Part shown: piece after piece, positions 46,497 through 59,206 of the stretch | Numbering within the stretch: the stretch's first letter is position 1 | Layout: each line of letters begins with the position of its first letter | NCBI RefSeq assembly: GCF_905220365.1 | Contig: NC_061154.1 | Span: 4,836,001 to 4,900,000, forward strand | From: Vanessa cardui | Lineage: Eukaryota > Arthropoda > Insecta > Lepidoptera > Nymphalidae | Direction of reading: 5' to 3' | Length of the DNA: 64,000 nucleotides | Made by a program: the position numbers and the translations under genes | The notes under the pieces: model-generated | The model's database searches: none | Told to the model about the DNA's origin: nothing | The model's input: the letters and a program-made list of their open reading frames with translations, nothing else

Positions 46497-47694
46497 TCAA
46501 GCATGAATAGATATTAGTAATAACAATAAATATTACGGGGAGAATGAAATGCTATTGAAATAACAATTAGGTTATAATTCTGACCCTAAACAAGACACTA
46601 TTATTTACAAATTAGTCAATTATCTATATATATTCAATAAATCTGAGTACATTAACAGTACGAATTTTAAACATCGATTTTTCAACAGCGCTAATACTTA
46701 AAGTTTTATGAAAATTACACCGTTCCGTTAGAGGCTTCGGCTTTGAGTTGTGAACGATGAGTGACCGTGTATCTCCATTAGACTGCAATTTGTAGAATAC
46801 TTCTAACATTTTTAAACTGTTTAAGCTACTAGGGTATAATTAATTGTGGTTTTTATTTATTCAACATTGATATTAAAATAGCGTGATAAGTAAATGTCAT
46901 AATTAGCTTACTCATATTTCATTCATTTTTCGGGGATCCACTTTTAAAAAATTCTGCAAGAGAACGATTTAGTATACCGGCCTGCTTAGAATAGTATTAG
47001 TAGTAATTATAAATAATATTTAGTTATCCATTATTATAACAACTTTAAAAATAATTTATATAATCTAAAAAATAACTTTTTTCGCCTTATTATTACTAGA
47101 AAATTTCGGTTTTCTAAATTACCGGAAAGGCTAATCTTAATATCCTATTGACTCATTTTTACATTTAACTTTAGAGTTAAAGAACTTTTTATTACCTTTA
47201 GGGGAAATAAAAGGACAATATCCTTGGGTGCAAATAAGCTTCACACCCAATTTTTTAAAAATAGTTGGATACATTCAAATTTTCTTACATAATGCTCCTT
47301 TTTTCAAATTGTGGGAGTTGCACCTTATAACTTCTAATGGCACAATTATATATATTAACATTGTATGTCATGTGAATTAATTATATAGAAATTTTGCACG
47401 ATAGCAATTCTAGGGCCAGATCAAAGGTATCAAACATCTATGCACGGTGACCGCAACACAATTGATCTAAGTGTTGTGTTTTCAAAACGACCTTCAGCGA
47501 ATCAGTTCAGATTTAGTACCGATAATACGCTCCTAAGCCAGTTAACCAAATTGCACTTCGTATGCATACTGTAGACCCAGCTTCAGATAAATAGGAACAT
47601 CAAACAATTAACAATATTTAATATGGTTTTCAATATTTATTTTTACAGTTTTCTTTACAATCATCCATTATCTTCCGTATTTAAAGGCAGATTA
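46497..47694. other. AT-rich intergenic sequence
   Basis: Nothing recognised. Confidence 0.4.
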
Positions 47695-47755
47695 ACAATT
47701 CCCATGTCAAATTTAATAATATATAGAATATTATTAAATTTGACATGGGAATTGT
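47695..47755. repeat. Perfect hairpin, 28-bp arms
   Basis: Arms 47695-47722 and 47728-47755 are exactly complementary around a five-base loop. The arm starts ACAATTCCCATGTCAAATTT. Confidence 0.93.
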
Positions 47756-48902
47756 ACTTTTTTTTTAAAAAATGTCAAACCAAAAAGTATTCATTACATT
47801 CATATAATTCTGTGACTGAATATAGCTCAACAGCTAGAAGTTATATAACATTTAATGATTATTTATAAATATTATATTTAAAATACTTTATAGGCTTACA
47901 ATACGGAATGCAATTTGATCTCTGTTTATTAGAGAGTAATGTATTTTACACATATGTTTCACATTAAATAATCGAATTACTCTAGACATATTTTGTATTG
48001 ATATCGACTAATACTTTATTCAACTGATCAAAAATTTAATATTATTGGTGAACATAATCATATTTTTACACTTACCGTCTGAAAAATCATTCATATGTTT
48101 CGTAGTAAAAATTAATGTGCGAGAAAATAAAAATATAATTCGTATAGAATTTTACCAAATTAAACTAATAATATTGCATTACTAACGATATTGCATCCTC
48201 AGAAACTCGGGAAAAATTCATCATTAAAAATAGAGCTGAAAGAGAGAATGTATAGATAGATTTACGTAACAATTTTCTGACATTTTGTATGCCTTGGGGA
48301 ATTTAGATTCGAATTACGAATTATATTTATCATATATTCGTAACTCGATTTAAGCAATTCGCTTCCAATTATTTCGATTGTGTTTCTAGAATTTGAAAAG
48401 TTCAGCTGTCGTTATTATAATTGTAAACATTTTAAAACGACTTGTTATATTATAACAGCATATAATTATCAAAACTTATTCATTTTATTATAACTTACTA
48501 TAGTAATATGTAACGAATATATAACAAAAAAGTTATAAACTGCTGGAAAATCGGAAGTACTGGTGATTCCGATAGAAGTCTTCATTTCATGTCGTATGAC
48601 ATATAAAATGTATCATAATAAAATAAAATTACTGAAGACTTTATATCAATACTTGCTTGAGAAAATATGCAACGTTAAGAATAGCCTTTAAAAGACAAAA
48701 GCTTCGACAAGAATATTCCGATTAAATTATTACTCGGACAAAAATAACTTGATATTCCTTTGATCAATCATTTGAGCATCCTATTTCTAAATCATTACTT
48801 ATTACTAACTTTCATAATTACAGTATAATATTAGGTAGGTTAAATACGGTAAACCAACCTAGACGGCAAAATAAATTTCCTGAATTTGTAAAGTAAAGAA
48901 AC
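47756..48902. other. AT-rich intergenic sequence
   Basis: Nothing recognised. Confidence 0.4.
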
Positions 48903-48958
48903 AGTCTGTAAATATCCCTCAGCCTCCTCTTCCTTCTAGGAGAAGGTTTGGGGTAATT
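48903..48958 (-). mobile_element. SINE family A, 3' end fragment
   Basis: CAGTCTGTAAATATCCCTCA, GCCTCCTCTTCC and AGGAGAAGGTTTGGGG match the tail-proximal part of family A on the minus strand. Confidence 0.6.
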
Positions 48959-50239
48959 CCTTGAATTTGTATTAGAATAAAATACAATGGATTTTATTGA
49001 CAGTAAAAATCTAATCGATTCGATCCAATGATTAAATGAATACCAATGCTACTATTTCAGCGGAAATATATCGTATGTGTGTATGTATCTAGTATTTCAA
49101 TAATAATAAATTGGATTGACAGCTGTCATAATGAATTAATAATACAATATTTAAAATATTGAATTATAATCTTTACATAATGTTAAGGTAACTTAGAAAT
49201 GTTTTGTACAAATAAATTTATTTTGAAATTATTTTTTAAAAAGCTATTGCGCTTATGTGAATCTTTGCTTTGTGATATTAGTTGAATTAGACTATCTATA
49301 TAGAATATGTTCGCACATCATTGTTTTTCTTAACCAAGATAAACCTAGGTGCAATTGTCTGTTCAAATTCAATCATATTCCAACAGGCTTTCAATTTCAT
49401 CGAATACGAAAAGAAAATACTTTTCATAAGTAGTGTTTGAGAGACGTCTATCGATGGCCCCGTGCCAAAAGGAAATACGTTTTTCTTATTTTTTTTTAAA
49501 CCTACCCGACTTTCAGATTTAACTGAATTCTTGATTCCCATATGAAAATTCCTTTTATCAATGAAACTTATAAAACATTTGCTTAATTTGTAAACATATA
49601 TTTTTTAACTTATGAAAATCCATTGTAATGACTACACTTTAATGAATGCGTTGTATTTCATAGATGAGTTTAGATCACGTATTTGTGTTTTATAAATTCA
49701 ATTCATCCAGGATTTAACGCTATAAATATTTTTAACCTTAATTAAATTGATTTATGCATCCTTGTATATAAATTATTTTTAGTCAAGTTGCGTAGCGTTA
49801 TTATTACAGAATCAATTGACTTAATATACTCTATACAAGATTTTTAATTGTGTCAAGCGTTATATCATTTTTGAAAACGTACTCACGATTTTTTTCAAGT
49901 TAATAAATTGGAACAAGTACGAGTAGTTCATTGTGCTCAGTTCATTCACAACAAAAAATTTCTTATTCCACAAGGCGCGGTAGCAACCGGATATCGAAAA
50001 TGAATTAATTATTTCAGCACGAGACTGAGAGAGCTCCGAATAAAAAACAGGTTATAAATTTACATCTCTTTTCTTTAAATATCGTGATTATTTTTTTCTT
50101 ATAATTTTAAGATTCAAGAATACACAATTAAAAAAAATCTTACTTCTGTTTTCGCGACAAAAAAATCGTGAAAATGAGTTAAATTTAGCTAGTAAATTGG
50201 CTCAATGGGTACAAATGGAAAAATAATTGATATATGAAA
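48959..50239. other. AT-rich intergenic sequence
   Basis: Mostly featureless. CTCAGTTC at about 49936-49943 fits the arthropod initiator TCAGTT and lies a few hundred bases before the CpG island. Whether it is used is unknown. Confidence 0.35.
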
Positions 50240-50760
50240 ATGTAATTCGGCGCAAGGGGTAAGGTTGGCAAGGTGCTGGCAGAGGTTGGCGGTGGTCCGG
50301 GCGGGGCGCGGCACGGTTCGGCCGCGGGGCCCGCACTGTCTCGTCTCACGCGGTGCTGGTCGCACGTCTCACGACCCGACACCAGTCGCGCGCTACGAGT
50401 AATGTAAGAAGTACTTAACGGTACACAACAAGCTTCAAACTGTTTTCAAACCTCGGAAAAGTTTTTAAGAAGAGCGGCGGTGAGGCCGAAGCGCATTCCA
50501 GCTCTTCGGGTAAGTACCCCAAAAAACGTAACTTTTAGCGCGTAAAAGTTTGAGAGTACCCGAATCGGGCGCGACGCCGCAACAGGTAGGGCGGTATCGA
50601 GCGGAGATACGTTCACTTTTACTTTTCGTTTAAGCATCTGTAATCCTGGGCCCATCCTATATCCGCCATTTTATCACCAAGCCGTCGGAGCCGAGCGAAA
50701 CATTCCCGCTGGCAAACTGTTGCGCCTTTCGGAGTTCAAATACTTTTAAAAACGCACGCT
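50240..50760. promoter_or_regulatory. CpG-rich island, likely promoter with untranslated first exon
   Basis: This is the only extended G+C- and CpG-rich stretch in the window; its densest part is about 50275-50400. On the plus strand a consensus donor TTCGG|GTAAGTA lies at 50509/50510, and no long ORF precedes it, which would suit a 5' UTR exon. CCGCCATTTT (50663-50672), the reverse of the YY1/Pho-type AAAATGGCGG core, is also present. The transcription direction is not certain, and no following exon was recognised in 50761-64000. Short ORFs at 50185-50382 and 50446-50655 are by-products of the high G+C. Confidence 0.5.
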
Positions 50761-52111
50761 GTTCACGCTTTGTCGAGACTTTTGTAGTATATAAAGTATT
50801 TATTTAGTTGAAAGCATGATAAAATACATATTAATTATATTATTTGTAATTTTTAACAACCCGGTTTTTGAATATTCAACAAAGCACCTCATCATAAAAT
50901 ACATTATATTTGCGAATTTATTTGTGTCAAATAAACTTTGGTGTCTGAAGCTTTTGAATAAAATTACCATGAATAATAATTAATCGGTTAAGTGAATTAA
51001 ATATATATATATTTCTGTTTCTTGAAATGTTAGGACATTTTAATAATTCCGTACCATTGAGGAATACGTTAATAAATGAATAGTTAGTTGCAAATAAATA
51101 CGGATCGATATTTTTGTGATCAAAATGAAATCTGTTTAAAATCAATTTTAATACCTTCCAACTATCATCTTTGTTTTTAAATAGATAATTTATTAATTTA
51201 TAAATTTTGCGAAATGTGTTTGACTACTAAGCATTAAGCGTAGACATATTTTCTTTTAACTACGAGCATTAATACGACTACATTCGGTAGGCTCTTCATT
51301 ACTGCATACGAAATGGACATTGAGAAATATCTTGCCGACGGTGATTGCGAAGATAATTGGAAAGATAATTACTACCTTCTAAACTTTGAAGAATAAAATT
51401 GAACACAGAAACAAAATAATTGGGTGAAGCACTTTTCGAAATACGCTCTGGGGAAAATGAAATTATGTTTTTTTTTTTCAAATGAATACATTTAGTTGGA
51501 TTTGGGATGGTAAAAATTAAGCGAAGGACTTAATATGTATATAGATTTTTAAGAGCGAATGACCGCAGTATTTAATGGACGTTTTACATTTGCAGTTGCT
51601 ATTTGACTAACATTATTGATTTCAAATTGGCCTTAAACATTATTTTTTAAATTGCCGTTATCGGTCGCCATTATCAGTTTCACGTTTACAGTTATTGCTT
51701 CAGATATTATTGTAATTATATTATAATTGATACTGGTTATTTCAGTGCATTACTTCTAAATAGTTTAGGATATTTGATGTTACATACTAGATATATAATT
51801 GATAAGATTGATTGCAAAATTTTGTTCCAAGTTAAATCTTATTATTGAATAATATTGATATTAGTAATTTAAATATATACACAGATGCTTAATACAGATT
51901 TGTTCATTTACAAAGGCGCGCGCCTTCAGGTTAAATCGTGAGCTCAAATATGAGCAGATACTTTTAGGTAAGAGAAAACCCGGCTTTCCAAAGCGAATAT
52001 TCCGATTGATCCTTTTGTTTTTGGGTCCAATTCATGAATTTCCGTCACAGTTCACCATGAACTAGGAAATTGACACAATTTTCTTTACCGTTCCTCGTTT
52101 TAGTGTTTAAT
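50761..52111. other. AT-rich intergenic or intronic sequence
   Basis: Nothing recognised. If the island is a plus-strand promoter, this would be first-intron sequence. Confidence 0.35.
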
Positions 52112-52304
52112 CTTTTTTTCTATGCTTTTGGTTAGCGGACGAGCAGTAAGAAACTTTAACCATTCCTTTCATCGCCAATGAGCCCCCAACCTTGGGAAGT
52201 AAGATGTAGTTTCAAAACGGAACACAACAATACCAAGTAGTGTTGTTTGGCGGTAGAATATTTGGTGGAACCCAGACGGTCTTGCACAAAGGCCTACCAC
52301 CGAG
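52112..52304 (-). mobile_element. Family B repeat, deleted copy
   Basis: GGTTAGCGGACGAGCAG, CCATTCCTTTCATCGCCAAT, CAACCTTGGGAAGTAAGATG and CCCAGACGGTCTTGCACAAA appear in order with large deletions between them. Confidence 0.75.
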
Positions 52305-55206
52305 TAAACTGATTTAATTTAGAAGATTGCCCATTAAATACATATGGTATACTTTTTTATACCTTTTTCGATATTTGAATTCAAAAGAAATATTGTTGTT
52401 TTTTTGTTGAATTATAAAGTCCTGTTTTATTTGTATGAATACGAATATACTGTTTGGTTGCATTTGGTTATTCCTTAAACTAAGAGAGTAACCCATCGGG
52501 TAAAATGAATTTTAGAAAGTTTTGCGTCGACTAAGCTTTTTATTTGAAGAGGGCGTGACAGTACCACTCGTCCACTTATTTACATAGGAACGAATATTAG
52601 CACACGCGTGAACTTGTTATTATAAATACATAGTCTGGTTCAAGTTCATAATTTTTTAAAATTAATGGGAATATTATAGTCGTTATGTTAAATTATATAA
52701 AGTCTACATTGCAATGTAAATTTATTATCTACATTTTATGTAAGCGGCATATCGTGGCTGTCTAAAATTTGAAATCATTCGATCTTCGTTTTATATATGA
52801 ATATTCGAAGAAAGGATTTTTGGAATTTTTGTTTTTAAAAGCTCACTGCGTTCTTTGATATTCGGATTTATCCAATTGAGTTGTTTAGACTGTGATTGAC
52901 TTAAAATTCTGAGACATAGTTTTAGGTTCTTAAGATTACTTGGAAGAAATGAGAAAAATGAATTACATTTTTCGTCCTCAAACAACGAAGAGTATATTAA
53001 AATATCAGAAAAAAAAATGAAATAGTATTATCATTTCTCCTATTAAAATATTAGACTTTCTTATTTATCATTTATCACGTTAACTGTGATAATAGCCACG
53101 CGTTCAGATAAAATCGTCGGATTCTGAACAGCGAGCTGAAAAAATTCAACTGCAGGATTACTTAGAAATTTCGCAAATAAATATGTAATTTGAATAATGC
53201 AATAATTTTTATAGATCATTCAATGGGAATCTTATAAAATAAATATCAGCTATTTTATAACAACGTTTAATAGGACGCAACAGTCAAAATTTTCATTCCA
53301 TATTTGAATTTAATTTATAGTCTTTTAGTGTTGTAGAAGAAAGTCCACGGAAAGTAAAACATTTATCGTTTAAAAAATATAATACGAACAATATAAGTGG
53401 GTATATATTTTATCCTTTTCTCGCTTACAATTAATACGTTCGTGGGACAGTAATAAATGATGTCAAGTAAATAATTAGCCATTAGGTATAATTATTATCG
53501 CCTCTACGTGGGCTATCTGCGAAAAATTGTCTCGTATCACGTGGGCCATTTCGAAAGCACTATTTTTAATATCGATGAAGATCTTCATAATATAAGATCT
53601 ATATTTAAAAGAAAACACTTTTACATACAATCTAATATATAAATTATTATAATAAATGAATATTATATTTACTAATATGTATTACTTATTACTACAAGTT
53701 TTTTTGATTGTCCATTGGTACATTTATGAGCTAATAGGAATTTAATAATATTTAAAATAGATGGTTGCTTTTTTAATTATTTGTATAATAAACAGCAATT
53801 AATATTGACATTTATTTAGTTTCACGTGAAACACTTCAAAAGTCATATTTAATACAATTTAGGTTAGTTTTTAATTAAAAGTCCTTTTTGCCGTGGAGCC
53901 GAAAGGGAAGAAAACCTTCAAAATATTGTTTCCTTTCAATCTCGTTAATGAAAATTGTTGGAACAATTTGGCGTAGCATTTTTTTTAATGAAATTCTTAA
54001 ATAGCATTTTTTTTAAACTACCGTTATAACTTTTGCAATATCCGCTTTGATATTTCCAAATAATTGAATTATTTTTATATATACGTGACATTCTTCTATA
54101 ATTGGGATAGCGTTCTATGTGTACTATCCTTTATTTTGTTGCTATTGAAAAGTACGAGTTTATTCATATATATGTTTACAGGCGGTTTTAACGGCTTGTG
54201 TGTGTGGTCAGTTTTTACATCATTTTCTGTATTCCTGATACAGTGTTCGCATAATTTAATGATAACCAGTCGAGTAGTCTGTAACATTAATCCGTTTATG
54301 GTTTATATATCAATAGCAAGTATTGAGTATTACTGCGCTGCGTTTTGCCGAGCATCAAACTTAAGGTCATGGATATATGTGAAGTGGGCTTATTTGAGTT
54401 GCATTAAAAACATTTTAACAGTAATTATTCGAGAAATATTTACTTTATTAAGATAATTTATGGCGTTTTATTTTTGTTTTGCAAATTCATTGGAATCAAA
54501 AATCATGCGAACGGATTAGTATAAATTATAGAATTTGGCACAGTTAAAGTTTACATGTAAAATTGCTTAACATTTTTGTAGAATATTCGTTACAAATGCA
54601 TCAAATTATTAAAAAAAGCACATATACTGGCATCCGTCTGATACATATAGTTAATATTTACCATTTATAGCTTACATTCTCACTTTCAACGACAACAATC
54701 ATATCAAATATGAAATACAATGCTTTTTTAACAGTTTTTTTTTATTGCAACCGGGAATATAAAACTCAGAAACCGTAACCGAAACCAAAATATTCCGGGC
54801 TGGAAAAACTCATCAGTGACGCCTAATCGAACTAGGTTATCGACTTACATCCTAAAATCCATCCTCTTCTTAAGAATTACAAAGAAAAATTTACAATTTC
54901 AAATTATAGATGAATTAATTAGAAATACCGTTGGCCGGTATAATGATATATATGTACTCATAAACATAACTAAGCTCCTTAAATGGCCATATATTTTAAA
55001 GCGTTTATAAAATACTGCTTTAAAATGAATTCTAGTAGTAATATAAATATATGGAGTTTCTTTGTTTATCGTGCTTTCACGCTTCGAAGCCTTAACCGAC
55101 CTACGAGGCAATCATACGGATAGTTTAGAGTCGGAGACAAAAATAGACTTTTATGTCCCGTTTTAACAAATAGCACTAAAACGGTAAGACGTATAGTCGT
55201 ATAATA
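52305..55206. other. AT-rich intergenic or intronic region
   Basis: No gene was supported. A 130-codon hydrophobic frame at 54064-54456 begins at a TTG and has no recognisable motif; an antisense frame is open as well. Confidence 0.4.
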
Positions 55207-55548
55207 TATAGTACGACACAAATTAGATGTAGCATCGGAAAATGCAATGGAATGAAAATGAAACCGATTACTGCCGATATACACAACCAATAGAAATAGC
55301 TCCTTATCGCGCCATTCGACGCTATTCGTCCGTATAGATTCACGTATCAGAGAAAGCAAGTGCATGTAAATCGACGCGTCAAATTGACGAATATATTAGG
55401 TCACATGATATTACAAGTTATTACGTTTGTGTAAAGATCATATTCGCATGAGAAATAAATATTGATAATTTGGGATAGCGTACTTAGTTCGGATGTGATC
55501 TGTTTCACGAATTTAGCCGATGCGACATCTAAGTTGTGTCGTACTATA
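55207..55548. mobile_element. Complete MITE with 32-bp terminal inverted repeats
   Basis: The left end TATAGTACGACACAAATTAG (55207 on) and the complement of the right end (to 55548) match over 32 bp with two differences. The length is 342 bp with no coding capacity. TA at both borders suits a TA target duplication of Tc1/mariner type (inference). A truncated copy is at 13288-13402. ORFs 54899-55111 and 55066-55365 overlap it by chance. Confidence 0.85.
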
Positions 55549-58444
55549 CCTAGCTGTATATTATAATGTCCTATGTTTACCTATATAAACAAAAGGAAAA
55601 AGTAGCAACATATATGGCTCCATGCTAATTAATTATTATCACTGCTGTATATATATTAAAGACTATATAAATATACAGTTATAAAATCAATTAACTTCTT
55701 TTAATTAAAGTTTTTATTTAATGTTTATAAAACAAAAGAATAACTATGAACGTGTTCTTGAAATAAAATATTAATTAGATTTTTAAGATTTTCAGTTATA
55801 AATGCCAATTTAAGGAATGGTATTAGAATCTCCGAGATATGCTATTCTTAGGAATACACGAATGACTATTCTGAATATAAAAATATATTTTTATGACTAT
55901 TATGAGGTTATTTTAAGCGAAGAAAAATATTTTATCATTCGGTATGATATCGAATAAAGAATAAACTTATAACTTAAATATTTTTAAGGTTTTCCTCGTA
56001 TTCAAGTAGCGAATATAAGATTACTTTATCGGTTCGTATGTACGATATCTGTCAACTATCTTTATTATAATTATGGTTACTTTAAAGCTTAGGTAATCAT
56101 TAAGGAATAAATAAAATTAATTTGTAAATATTTTGAAACAAACAAATAATTTTCGTAACGTTTAACTTATACAACACGTGCTACATTAATGATTATCCTT
56201 TTGCTTTTTAATTTTATAATACGTCAGGATGAAAATATCATGAAAAATGTTTTCTTCCTTAGTCAAATTAATAATTTAAGTCAAGAAATTATTATTTACA
56301 AATGAATTAAAAACTGTGTCCATGAAACAATCAAATATTTGTTTGATGAGCACGAATAATAATCACTCAATTAATATAATGTACCCACTAAGCTAATACG
56401 TGCAAAAGAATAGTTGCGTATTTAAATATTTTCATAGAAGGTGTCAATATATTTACATCGAATTATCGATTTTATATAAATATTAAGCATTGACATTTCT
56501 TGTTCAATAAAAATCAACATCGCAACATGCTAATTTTGATTTTTTATTTTTATGAGTTAATTGAGCGATAATTACGTCTGAAGCAAATATTTGTGATAAT
56601 ATATACATATTTATTTTATTAATTACTAACCTTCTTACTCGTAAGTACGACTGTAAAAAATCTTGAGATTTGCTGCTCTATAGGTTTGTTTTATTGATTA
56701 TTTAATATATGAATCAAGAAATTGATTTTAAAAAAAATCACCTAATGTGCCTGAAGAGGCGAGAATTATAACAACCAAGTAAACCGCTGTATAAGGCTTT
56801 TTATTTTCGATGATAAAAATCATAATAGTGGAATAATTCCATAATGCTATTTTGTATCATAAAGACTAATGTACTGATTATAAATATTATAAAAAACTTA
56901 TAAATCCATAAATTTAATTATGTGGTAATAGTAAAATTAATTCCAACAAATTAAATGTAATTAATTGGAATAAATGTATTGCTTTTACTTTAACAAGGCA
57001 AACTCATATATGCGACATGCGTTTTTTTAAGATCAAAGTAATGTAAAATCAATGTAAGTATTACTACTGGTACTGAACTATTTAATCTATTGTATATCAT
57101 TATTTTTCGGAATAAACCTCATTTGATACGAAATTTATTAAAATTTATTCATTTCAAATAATAGTTTTAAGCTCAGGAAATGGTTGACTATTAGACATCG
57201 ACGCGGTTGAGGTTACAACTATGAGAACCGTACATGCATGTTGAATAACTGCAGGAAAAATTTTATTCTCTTTTGGAATTATGTAAAACATAACGTTAAA
57301 CATCGAATAACAATATAAGAACTAATTATGTATAAATAACCGAGTAAGAATTCTTACGATGCCTGATTTTTTTTTTTAATATTTTAAAAAACGAATAATG
57401 TTCATTTTACTAATAGCAATTTAAGCTAAACTACTCGTAACTACCGTTTAATGGTGATGATAAGAGACTACGAAAAAGTACATTGCATCGCACTTAAGGG
57501 TGTGGTGTGGCCTAGTTTTCCTAACGTACATCGAACGCCCGCTTGTTTAACAGGTAACCGAAAATTATTACTAGCATATATACATGAACAACAGAAGCGG
57601 TCGTAATAAAGGACAAAGACCTTTATAAGATTAATAAAGGCCTAAGTTCCATTAGTTGAATTTGAAATTAGAATTTTAAGCAAAATTAAACCAGACGTTT
57701 TAACAAAACAATCAGTTGTGGTGAAAATTTAAATATTTAATTTACATTTTCGTTTTATGCCAACGTTCTTTGGCAGTATTTATACTAGACTAAATATTAT
57801 CCCTTCGTATACATATAAAATAACAAGTAATAAAACGAATTATGAATAGAACGATCGAATTATATGTAAAGTAATTAAAATTGGGTAAAATGTAATATTT
57901 TATTATTTCAGTGTTTTATAAAGATGTTAGTTGTTTCAAAGGGAATACTGATGACTCTACGTTCCTTTATAAGCTTAAAGCTTGTGCTAGAAAGGACAAC
58001 AATAGTGGTAAAAGACCGAGACTTTTACATTTAAATTCAAAGCTAAAAACCATTTCAAAAACCACTTCTAGTTGAAAATGCTTGTGGTAATTGAATAAAG
58101 CGTACCGAAATTACTGAAACGGTTCAGAAAGATTTTCATTTGTATAAAATTTATTAACGCTTCTAAATACCTTAACTGTCTAAATATATATAATATTTAT
58201 CTGTCATAATTGTCATTTTGAATAAGATTATCTGTAATATTTCTGTGGCAAATCATGGAACGCTCTCGTCCAACAATAGCTATTTTCGTTATTCAAGTTT
58301 GCACTAAACTGTAATTAGACAGTAGACATTTGAATAGTGAATTATTTATTCCAATTACTATTAAATTTGAAATAGAGATTTGAAAAGTTACCAAAATATA
58401 AACGTCAGTTATTTGAGAGAAAATATTCTGTACAACAAACGCTA
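55549..58444. other. Long AT-rich intergenic or intronic region
   Basis: No gene or repeat was recognised. Confidence 0.4.
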
Positions 58445-58496
58445 CAGAATATCAAAATGAGTTTGAGTCGTTACTCAAACTCATTTTGATATTCTG
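58445..58496. repeat. Perfect hairpin, 24-bp arms
   Basis: Arms 58445-58468 and 58473-58496 are exactly complementary with the four-base loop CGTT. The arm contains ATCAAAATGAGTTTGAGT. Confidence 0.93.
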
Positions 58497-59005
58497 ACAT
58501 ATTTAACGATTATTACAGCCTTCGTATCGACGATACGTTGTGATATCGTTTCGTCGATTAATGTCATACAAGTCATGAAATATGAGTGCACTACATTTAT
58601 ATGTATATGTTTTTTTAACCTACGAACTGTGAAACGCAGATGTTAAAATATTCGATCTGCATAACCCACTGACCTGAAATTTCACTAAAACGTGCAACGT
58701 ACAAACATGTTTGGAATTATTTGATACGTTGAGTAAAATTTTCTGTTTCATTGAGTGGTAAATAGGTCGGAATATAGATTAATGCCAAAAGTATTATTAA
58801 CTGTTACTAATGGTATTATTTTTGCCACAATCCCGATTCGCGGTCATGATTTATACAGTTACTTTTTTGAATTAAAATTAATGTTCGTTATTAAATAAGT
58901 AAAAAGGAAAAATGTAGACGTTCCAATTTTAAAAACAAAGTTAAAAAAATAGTATTATGCCCGCATTTATTATAAAAAAATAGAATTAAAGATACACTCA
59001 CATAT
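58497..59005. other. AT-rich intergenic sequence
   Basis: Nothing recognised. Confidence 0.4.
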
Positions 59006-59206
59006 ATGTATATACATAATATGTATATTGTCATAAATGGAAGAGTAGAACACTACTCTGACTCAGAACAAATAGTAGATAAGAAAACGATTGATAATGA
59101 GGATCAAATCGATCAAATGTTGAACAGTATCATAAAAGATTCTAATATAAAATGTAAGAGCTATGATCCTGCAAGACAGCAGACTAGAAGCAAGTATGAA
59201 GTCTGA
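59006..59206 (+). CDS. Hypothetical small ORF or exon
   Basis: A 66-codon frame ends in TGA. After a short hydrophobic start (MYIHNMYIVINGRVEHY) it is hydrophilic and acidic-to-basic, with EQIVDKKTIDNEDQIDQMLN and SYDPARQQTRSKYEV. This composition is more protein-like than most frames here: few Cys or Trp, balanced charge. I recognise no family. No clear acceptor site precedes it, and there is no supporting neighbour. It could be a terminal exon, a small gene or chance. Confidence 0.25.
   Translation: MYIHNMYIVINGRVEHYSDSEQIVDKKTIDNEDQIDQMLNSIIKDSNIKCKSYDPARQQTRSKYEV

Noticed and set aside
54064..54456. 130-codon hydrophobic frame, considered as a chemoreceptor exon
   Set aside because: It starts at a TTG, lacks the receptor C-terminal motif and splice sites, and the antisense frame is open as well.
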